Shown: positions 28,065 to 33,275 of the stretch, in pieces
How the letters are laid out: each line of letters starts with the position of its first letter
How positions within the stretch are numbered: the stretch's first letter is position 1
NCBI GenBank assembly: GCA_025800345.1
Contig: JAOXSB010000136.1
Coordinates: 1-33,275 of the forward strand
Length of the DNA: 33,275 nucleotides
Direction of reading: 5' to 3'
Source: Mangrovicoccus sp.
GTDB lineage: Bacteria; Pseudomonadota; Alphaproteobacteria; Rhodobacterales; Rhodobacteraceae
Program-made: the position numbers and the translations under genes
The notes under the pieces: model-generated
Database searches by the model: none
What the model saw: only the letters and a program-made list of their open reading frames with translations
What the model was told of the DNA's origin: nothing

Positions 28065-28919
28065 ATGCCCCAAAAGCCAACTCAGCCCCTGACCGACCGC
28101 AAAGCGCTGGATCACCAGCGCGCTCGCGCCCTGGCAATGCCCGAACCTGCCCGTTTTCTTCATGACGCGGCCATTGCCGAGACCCAGGAAAGACTTGGGA
28201 TAGTTAACAGAACCTTTAGCAAGATGGCTTTTGTCACAGGTTTTTCACAATTCTGGGCCCCAGCTTTTCCCGGCGCGTTTTTCACCACGGATCAAGAGCA
28301 GTTGGACCTTCCGCTAGGGCAGTTTGACCTGGTGGTGCATGGGATGGGCCTGCATTGGGCCAATGATCCCGTGGGGCAATTGGTGCAATGTCGGCGCGCC
28401 CTGCGCCCCGATGGGCTATTGCTGTGTTTATGCTTTGGCGGGCGCACCCTTTTTGAGCTGCGCCACTGCTTAGCCGAGGCGGAAAGCAGCCTGCGCGGCG
28501 GGCTCGCACCGCGCGTGGCTCCCATGGGCGAGATCCGCGATTTGGGCGCTTTGCTGCAACGGGCGGGCCTGGCGATGCCCGTGGCCGATAGCCTGCCTTT
28601 GCAGGTGCATTATCCGGGGTTTTACCCCTTGCTGAGAGATTTGCGGGCCATGGGGGAAACCAACGCCCTGGCTGCGCGCGATCGCCGCCCCCTGCCCCGC
28701 GGGGTATTGCACCATGCCGCCGAGCTTTACGCGGAGCGTTTTGGTGATGAGAACGGGCAGCTTATGGCCACATTCGAAATCATCACCCTAACCGGCTGGG
28801 CCCCGTCCGACGATCAGCCCAAACCCCTGCGCCCAGGCTCGGCCCGCCAGTCTTTGGCCGAAGCGCTTGACCCAAACCGCCCCCAGGCGCAACGCCGCAG
28901 CCCATTTGACGAAAACTGA
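28065..28919 (+). CDS. NDUFAF5-like methyltransferase-fold protein lacking SAM motif I
   Basis: The 284-residue protein resembles the class I methyltransferase relative NDUFAF5, a mitochondrial complex I assembly factor that hydroxylates an arginine in NDUFS7. The matching segments, from memory of the human protein, are LHWANDPVGQLVQ, LRPDGLLLCLCFGGRTLFEL, APRVAPMGEIRDLGALLQRAG and VHYPGFYPLLRDLRAMGETN. The expected SAM motif I (LDLGCG-like) is not visible; the region reads VTGFSQFWAPAFPGAFF. ATG at 28065 has GAGG six bases upstream; ATG 28047 has none. hemH follows. BioC is a less likely alternative. Confidence 0.82.
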   Translation: MPQKPTQPLTDRKALDHQRARALAMPEPARFLHDAAIAETQERLGIVNRTFSKMAFVTGFSQFWAPAFPGAFFTTDQEQLDLPLGQFDLVVHGMGLHWANDPVGQLVQCRRALRPDGLLLCLCFGGRTLFELRHCLAEAESSLRGGLAPRVAPMGEIRDLGALLQRAGLAMPVADSLPLQVHYPGFYPLLRDLRAMGETNALAARDRRPLPRGVLHHAAELYAERFGDENGQLMATFEIITLTGWAPSDDQPKPLRPGSARQSLAEALDPNRPQAQRRSPFDEN

Positions 28920-28944
28920 TCTGCGCTTATCTGGGCATTTAGGC

Positions 28945-28960
28945 AGGAGTGATGGCATAA
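28945..28960 (+). other. Two-codon mini-ORF with ribosome binding site before hemH
   Basis: AGGAG (28945-28949) is followed at 28952 by ATG GCA TAA. The TAA overlaps the TAAGGG that serves as the hemH ribosome binding site. This may be chance or a small translational control element. Confidence 0.3.
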
Positions 28961-28971
28961 GGGCGCAAAGA

Positions 28972-30075
28972 ATGCTGGATCAAGACACGGGGATGGCAAC
29001 CATGAGCACCACGCCAATAGGCCAGGCAGATCGCAGCCATATGCCCAGCGATCACCCCCGCATTCCAGCCCCAAAAACCGGGATTTTGCTGGCCAATCTT
29101 GGCACGCCAGATGCTACGGATTATTGGTCCATGCGGCGCTATTTGGGCGAATTTCTCTCGGACCGCCGGGTGATTGATTACAGCCCCTGGCTTTGGCAGC
29201 CGCTGCTGCAATTGGTGATTCTCAGCAAACGCCCGAAATCTTCGGGCGAGGCCTATCGTTCGATATGGAACAATGAGGCCAATGAATCGCCCTTGATGAC
29301 CATCACCAAAGACCAGACCGCCAAGATCAAAGCCGAAATGGCCGCGCAATATGGCGATCAGGTCGTGGTGGATTTCTGCATGCGCTACGGCAATCCGTCG
29401 ACGGAATCCAAAGTCAAAGCCATGGTAGAACAAGGCTGCCGCCAGATCCTATTCTTTCCGCTTTACCCGCAATATGCCGGGGCCACATCGGCCACGGCCA
29501 ATGATCAGTTCTTTCGCGCGTTGATGAAGGAAACCTATCAGCCCGTGGCGCGGGTGGTGCCGCCATATTTCGAAAACCCCGCCTATATTGAAGCCCTCGC
29601 CCAATCGGTGGAGCGCGCCTATGGGCAGCTGGATCAAAAGCCCGATATATTGGTGGCCTCTTATCACGGGCTGCCCAAGCGTTATTTGATGCAAGGCGAT
29701 CCCTATCATTGCCAATGTCAGAAAACCTCGCGCCTTCTGAAAGAGCGCCTGGGCTGGTCTGACGATCAACTCACCACAACGTTTCAATCCCGCTTTGGCC
29801 CGGAAGAATGGCTGCAACCCTATACGGTGGAAGAGGTGGCGCGCCTGGCCGAAGCGGGGAAAAAGAACATCGCCGTAATCGCCCCGGCCTTTTCCGCCGA
29901 TTGCATCGAAACGCTGGAAGAGATCAATGAAGAGATCAAAGACAGCTTTATCGAAGCAGGGGGCGAGAGCTTTACCTATATTCCCTGCCTCAATGATGAT
30001 GAGGCCCATATCGCGGCGCTATGCGATGTAATCCACAGCAATTTGCAAGGCTGGGCGGCCAAACAAGGCGCGTGA
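28972..30075 (+). CDS. hemH: Ferrochelatase HemH
   Basis: HemH inserts ferrous iron into protoporphyrin IX, the last step of protoheme synthesis. Motifs are GILLANLGTPDATDYWSMRR at the start of the domain, the metal-pathway histidine at position 232 in VASYHGLPKRY, and SADCIETLEEI near the C-terminus. With ATG 28972 the product has 367 residues; TAAGGG lies eight bases upstream. ATG 29002 (357 residues, weaker GGGGA site) is also possible, and both leave the conserved domain intact. The open frame to 28867 overlaps the upstream gene and is unlikely. A terminator follows. Confidence 0.95.
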   Translation: MLDQDTGMATMSTTPIGQADRSHMPSDHPRIPAPKTGILLANLGTPDATDYWSMRRYLGEFLSDRRVIDYSPWLWQPLLQLVILSKRPKSSGEAYRSIWNNEANESPLMTITKDQTAKIKAEMAAQYGDQVVVDFCMRYGNPSTESKVKAMVEQGCRQILFFPLYPQYAGATSATANDQFFRALMKETYQPVARVVPPYFENPAYIEALAQSVERAYGQLDQKPDILVASYHGLPKRYLMQGDPYHCQCQKTSRLLKERLGWSDDQLTTTFQSRFGPEEWLQPYTVEEVARLAEAGKKNIAVIAPAFSADCIETLEEINEEIKDSFIEAGGESFTYIPCLNDDEAHIAALCDVIHSNLQGWAAKQGA

Positions 30076-30121
30076 TCCGCGCGCCTTAGGGCCAAGACCG
30101 CTAAAACACGGCATCACCAAA

Positions 30122-30158
30122 TAAAAATGCCCGCAACGCAATCGTCGCGGACATTTTA
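30122..30158. terminator. Bidirectional terminator between hemH and the mini-protein gene
   Basis: AAAATG-c-CCGC (30124-30134) pairs with GCGG-a-CATTTT (30147-30157), one mismatch, 12-base loop. The minus-strand side ends in TTTTTATTT, the better T-run, and suits the convergent mini-protein gene. Confidence 0.7.
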
Positions 30159-30201
30159 AACTTTGATCTTGAACGGCCAAAGCCGCCAAGGGACCGTCGA
30201 A

Positions 30202-30381
30202 TTAGCCAGCGGCTGCAACGGCTGCCAGAGCGGCAAGCATGATCAGAACGATCCAGCCTGCGCCGGTGCCTGCGGTGTCTTCTTCAACGATGACAGGCTC
30301 AACAACCGGCTCTTCCAGGTTGCCGGCGAATGCGGTGGTTGCGGCGACCGAAAGGACGGCAGCAAGTGCGAGTTTCTTCAT
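30202..30381 (-). CDS. Small secreted/membrane protein of 59 residues, function unknown
   Basis: Reading the minus strand gives ATG AAG AAA CTC with GGAGGTCACC right before it, an excellent ribosome binding site. The product starts with a signal-like MKKLALAAVLSVAATTAFAG, with likely cleavage after AFA at residue 19. A short acidic Val/Pro/Glu segment (EEPVVEPVIVEED) follows, then a second hydrophobic segment (AGWIVLIMLAALAAVAAAG, 41-59) that reaches the stop. So it is either a tiny exported protein anchored by its C-terminus or a two-span membrane peptide. Codon use is GC-rich and regular. I recall like-sized proteins in Rhodobacterales, unverified. A terminator follows toward hemH. Confidence 0.8.
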   Translation of the reverse strand: MKKLALAAVLSVAATTAFAGNLEEPVVEPVIVEEDTAGTGAGWIVLIMLAALAAVAAAG

Positions 30382-30554
30382 GGTGACCTCCAGATGTTGC
30401 CGCCCGCGCGTGTTGTGAGGATCACGGACGACCCTTAACTGTACCTCGTATAAAATCTATTGCCGTGGCATTTCATCGAAGGCAACAGCACTTCACCTAA
30501 CTGAGCAATGTGATGCATTTACGCCTCATTTTGGCAACAGATCGCGCGATCCCC

Positions 30555-31136
30555 TTAGATCAGCAACACTTGCGTACCCACTTGGGTGAGATCGAACAGC
30601 TCTTGAATGTCCTCATTATAAAGCCCAACACAGCCATTTGAGGATTGCCGCCCAATTTTGCGCGTATCATGGGTGCCGTGGATCCGATAATATTTCCACG
30701 ACAGATAAAGCGCATGGGTGCCCAGCGGATTATCCGGCCCGGCGGGCACGAAATCAGGCCATTCAGGGTTGCGCTTTTTCATGGAAGGCGTCGGAGCCCA
30801 GCTTGGCCCAACCACTTTTTGGGTGATTTTGGTGCGCCCGCGCCGGGTCATTTCCTCAGTTAAAGGCACGCTGGTGGGATAGACTTTGAACACGGTCTGA
30901 TCCTCGGACCAGTAATGCAACGCCCTGGATTTGGTATCCACTAAGATCGCGCCATTGTTCAAACTATCAAAATAATCTTGCCAGCGATGGGCCCGAAAAC
31001 CCGCCATATTACGCCGAACAATTTCCGGGGCCTCTTCGGCTAGCTCCGCTTGTTGCGCAATCGCGGGGGCCGCGAGCAGCGCGCCGGTGGCGCTCAGGCC
31101 AGCCAAAAGGCGGCGGCGGGACAGATCGTCTTTCAT
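30555..31136 (-). CDS. L,D-transpeptidase (YkuD domain), periplasmic
   Basis: YkuD enzymes form 3-3 peptidoglycan cross-links or attach proteins to the wall. The 193-residue product has a signal peptide with a twin-arginine-like SRRRLLAGL and AAPAIAQ cleavage region. The YkuD domain (about 60-193) has IHGTHDTRKIGRQSSNGCVG with His153 and catalytic Cys169. The ATG at 31136 has AGGAGAG eight bases upstream, which decides it over ATG 31172. GTHALYLSWKYYRIHGT is the usual strand before the catalytic loop. It diverges from the CAP-like lipoprotein gene. Confidence 0.92.
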   Translation of the reverse strand: MKDDLSRRRLLAGLSATGALLAAPAIAQQAELAEEAPEIVRRNMAGFRAHRWQDYFDSLNNGAILVDTKSRALHYWSEDQTVFKVYPTSVPLTEEMTRRGRTKITQKVVGPSWAPTPSMKKRNPEWPDFVPAGPDNPLGTHALYLSWKYYRIHGTHDTRKIGRQSSNGCVGLYNEDIQELFDLTQVGTQVLLI

Positions 31137-31232
31137 CGTCTCACTCTCCTGCGGGACTAAATCTTCACTCATAAGTTATGGCCCAGGGGCCGCAGTCGCA
31201 ATTCAATCAACTGTCATCTGCCTGGCCTGGGT

Positions 31233-31260
31233 TTGAACTGCCACAGCCAGAGGCTATAGG
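31233..31260 (+). promoter_or_regulatory. Probable promoter of the CAP-like lipoprotein gene
   Basis: TTGAAC (31233-31238), 16-base spacer, TATAGG (31255-31260). It lies 29 bases before the start codon, which leaves a leader of about 22 bases. Confidence 0.5.
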
Positions 31261-31289
31261 CAGGAAAACAGCTTTCGAAAGTCTCATTC

Positions 31290-31814
31290 ATGTCCTTCCG
31301 ACTTGCTTTTCTCGCCTGCGCCGCGCTTGGCCTGGCGGCATGTGATCCCGCCGGACCCGCCGCAGGGGGCGCAAGCGTCTATAAAATCCGCTCAGGCGAC
31401 ACCTCAGCCATTCAGCAAAACATGCTGCAATCGGTCAATGCCATGCGCGCGGCCCGCGGGGCACCCCCCTTGCGGTTGAACGCTCAGCTTTCCGCCGCAG
31501 CCAATGCCCAAGCCCGAGAAATGTCGCGCCAACGCCGGGCCTGGCCTTTTGGCGCCAATGGCTCCACCCCTTATGATCGGGTCCGCGCTGCGGGCTATAG
31601 CGGCAATTTGCTAACTGAGCTTTATTCCCAGTCTTTCGAGAGCGAACAACAAACCCTGGCCGCTTGGGTTCAAGATGGCGCTTGGGGGGCCGAGCTGTTT
31701 GATCCAGTCGCCCAAGAAATGGGTGTGGGCTGGCAACAAGACAGCAATGGGCTGATCTGGTGGGCCATCACTTTGGGCGATGGCGGCTATGGCAGTATTG
31801 CCCCAGCCAGCTAA
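31290..31814 (+). CDS. CAP/SCP-domain lipoprotein
   Basis: The 174-residue product has a lipoprotein signal with lipobox LAAC (Cys18), followed by Asp, which in E. coli would hold it in the inner membrane. The rest is one CAP domain (about 40-165): MLQSVNAMRAARGAPPLRLN, AAANAQAREMSRQ, STPYDRVRAAGYSGN, and a GVGWQQDSNGLIWWAITLG end. Two histidines that many CAP proteins use for metal binding seem replaced: the region after MSRQ reads RRAWPFGANG, and the usual SP-HR-N segment reads GAELFDP. Role unknown; cell-envelope localisation is likely. It faces the second transpeptidase gene. Confidence 0.85.
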   Translation: MSFRLAFLACAALGLAACDPAGPAAGGASVYKIRSGDTSAIQQNMLQSVNAMRAARGAPPLRLNAQLSAAANAQAREMSRQRRAWPFGANGSTPYDRVRAAGYSGNLLTELYSQSFESEQQTLAAWVQDGAWGAELFDPVAQEMGVGWQQDSNGLIWWAITLGDGGYGSIAPAS

Positions 31815-31820
31815 CCTCTC

Positions 31821-31837
31821 GGGGCGGCCGCCGCCCC
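31821..31837. terminator. GC hairpin between CAP-like and transpeptidase genes
   Basis: GGGGCGG and CCGCCCC form a perfect 7-bp stem over CCG. No T-run follows on either side, so it may slow or stop transcription only partly. Confidence 0.4.
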
Positions 31838-31857
31838 TGAGATGCCTCAAATCTTAA

Positions 31858-32367
31858 TCAAGGCTTGATGTAGATCGGGGTGCCTTTGCGCACCATGGCA
31901 AAGATCTCTTCGATCTCATCATTCTTCACGGCGATGCAGCCTGCGGTCCAATCCGGGCCTTTACCAAATTTCTTACCGTTATTTGGCTGGCCATGGATGA
32001 AGATATCCCCGCCAGGCTGCACTCCACGCTGCGCCGCACGCAGCCGATCATTAGAATTTGGGTAGGAAATCCCAAGAGAAAGGTGAAAAGCGCTGTTGGG
32101 ATTGTGCCGGTCGATGAAATACAGCCCCTCTGGCGTGCGCCCATCACCAAATTCGCCTTTATGGCCATCAGGCTCAAAACCCAACGCCACCTTATATTCC
32201 TTAAGCACTTCTTCCTCATGCAAAAGATACAGCTTGCGCCGCTCTTTCGAGATAAAAACCTGCGTGACCTCTGGCCCGTCATAGGGTTTGAATTTGGTGT
32301 TGCCACCGGCACAGCCCGCCAGCACCAAAACCAAGAGAAGAATTGCTAATTTGCCTCGTGTGAGCAT
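31858..32367 (-). CDS. L,D-transpeptidase-family lipoprotein (YkuD domain)
   Basis: The 169-residue product has a lipoprotein signal peptide (KLAILLLVLVLAGC, lipid-attached Cys19). The YkuD domain is about 33-169: VFISKERRKLYLLHEE, EGLYFID, DIFIHGQPN with His125, and TAGCIAV with catalytic Cys144. Ser is replaced by Thr-Ala before Gly-Cys, a common variant. ATG at 32367 with a GGAAAAG site is preferred over the open frame to 32406. It has a different topology from the soluble transpeptidase at 30555-31136, so they probably act at different places in the envelope. Confidence 0.9.
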   Translation of the reverse strand: MLTRGKLAILLLVLVLAGCAGGNTKFKPYDGPEVTQVFISKERRKLYLLHEEEVLKEYKVALGFEPDGHKGEFGDGRTPEGLYFIDRHNPNSAFHLSLGISYPNSNDRLRAAQRGVQPGGDIFIHGQPNNGKKFGKGPDWTAGCIAVKNDEIEEIFAMVRKGTPIYIKP

Positions 32368-32436
32368 CGTCTTTTCCGCGCTGCTTCGTTGATCTGTGAC
32401 TAACAAAATTACTGCAAATGGTGAATCACTTCTTTG

Positions 32437-33222
32437 CTAGTCGGAATTAGTCTCCCGCCGTTCCAGCTCTGCCTCGATGCTGCGCAGCCGCGCGAGCACC
32501 TCATCGCGATAGGCTTCGGTTTGCTGGATCTCTTCTTCCGCATGGGCTTCTTGCATCGAGTTCACGATCAAACCCACCAGCAGGTTCACCACCGCAAAAG
32601 TGGTGATCATGATAAAGGGCACGAAGAACATCCAAGCCAGGGGGTAGACCTCCATCACCGGCCGCACGATGCCCATGGACCAACTTTCCAAGGTCATGAT
32701 CTGGAACAGTGAATAGGCCGACAGCCCGAGATTGCCGAACCAATCGGGAAAAGCGCTGGAAAACAGCTTGGTCGCCATGACGCTGCCAATATAAAAAATC
32801 AGCCCCATGAGCAGGAAGACCGAGCCCATCCCCGGAAGCGCGGTGATAAAGCCCTCGACCACCCGGCGCAGGGAGGGCGCCACCGAGACCACCCGCAACA
32901 GCCGCAAGATGCGCAGCGCCCGCAACACGCTGAGCCCTTGGGCGGTGGGGATCAGAGCCACCCCCACAATGATGAAATCAAAGATATTCCAGCCATTGCG
33001 GAAAAACCGCAGGCGTTGGGCGTAGAATTTCAGCGCGATTTCCAGCACGAACACGCTCAAGCATAGGCGATCGACCAGCTTGATGAACCCGCCTGCCGCC
33101 TCCATCGCCTGTGTCGAGGTTTCCAATCCCAAAAACACTGCATTGACCAGGATCACCACTAAGATCCCGTTGCGCACCCAGCTTTTGTCCAACCAAGCCG
33201 CTACTGTTTCACGCCGTGTCAC
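32437..33222 (-). CDS. Bacterial voltage-gated sodium channel (NaChBac/NavAb family)
   Basis: The 261-residue protein forms one six-helix subunit of a homotetrameric channel. S1-S3 lie in residues 17-92. S4 (99-110) carries four arginines at every third position: Arg101, 104, 107 and 110. S5 and S6 flank the pore, whose selectivity filter is TLESWS (177-182), as in sodium-selective NavAb. S6 ends LLVGLIVNSMQEAHAEEE, then a charged helix (225-255) likely to form the tetrameric coiled coil. Sodium selectivity follows from the filter, and marine Rhodobacterales often carry such channels, probably for motility or ion homeostasis. No ribosome binding site was examined beyond the window end region. 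Confidence 0.93.
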   Translation of the reverse strand: MTRRETVAAWLDKSWVRNGILVVILVNAVFLGLETSTQAMEAAGGFIKLVDRLCLSVFVLEIALKFYAQRLRFFRNGWNIFDFIIVGVALIPTAQGLSVLRALRILRLLRVVSVAPSLRRVVEGFITALPGMGSVFLLMGLIFYIGSVMATKLFSSAFPDWFGNLGLSAYSLFQIMTLESWSMGIVRPVMEVYPLAWMFFVPFIMITTFAVVNLLVGLIVNSMQEAHAEEEIQQTEAYRDEVLARLRSIEAELERRETNSD

Positions 33223-33275
33223 ACCATGCCCCGTTTTTAACGCCCGTCACGCTGGGGCATGTGGCAAGCCCGCGA

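Noticed and set aside
30163..30438. 91-codon plus-strand frame
   Set aside because: Lies opposite the 59-residue mini-protein, which has a far better ribosome binding site and protein-like features.

Overview
The window looks like a stretch of core chromosome from a marine Rhodobacterales (Roseobacter-group) alphaproteobacterium. The evidence is gene content and order: lptCAB-hpf-ptsN, divergent dnaKJ/alkB, ppiC-argJ-mutT divergent from secA, rimP-nusA-ylxR/L7Ae-infB, and comF-grxC-nit-marR. The DNA is moderately GC-rich, genes are tightly packed with many ATGA overlaps, and a NaChBac-type sodium channel lies at the right end. I see no transposase, phage gene, CRISPR array, tRNA or rRNA. No gene-free stretch exceeds about 250 bases.

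Left part (1-6770): the 3' end of kdsD, then lptC, lptA, lptB, hpf and ptsN on the + strand, ending at a bidirectional terminator. This links Kdo supply and LPS export to ribosome hibernation and the nitrogen-type PTS. Facing it are galU, and the pair cysQ-kdsB, on the - strand. kdsB appears to start at ATT, because no ATG, GTG or TTG precedes its nucleotide-binding motif.

Middle part (6865-17815): alkB (-) diverges from dnaK-dnaJ (+), which has a good heat-shock-type promoter. Next comes radC (+), convergent with a secreted protein of unknown function that follows secA (-). secA diverges from a periplasmic parvulin, argJ and mutT (+).

Regulatory and small-gene region (17816-18342): a large interrupted inverted repeat, then a 45-codon gene with its own promoter, ribosome binding site and a very strong terminator, then the infB terminator.

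Translation operon (18343-23768, -): rimP, nusA, ylxR-L7Ae and infB. An intrinsic-terminator hairpin lies directly in front of rimP, inside what looks like the leader.

Right part (23918-33275): pip (-) diverges from ubiG (+). comF-grxC-nit-marR (-) diverges from an NDUFAF5-like protein and hemH (+). A 59-residue secreted or membrane mini-protein (-) follows. Then come two L,D-transpeptidase-type proteins (-) around a CAP-like lipoprotein (+), and finally the sodium channel (-).

Most of the window is housekeeping. The less ordinary points are the ATT-initiated kdsB, the 45-codon gene and its flanking repeat, the putative attenuator before rimP-nusA-infB, an NDUFAF5-like protein with no visible SAM motif I, the 59-residue mini-protein, and several essential genes without ATG starts. 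Family assignments rest on motifs recognised by eye; no database search was possible.
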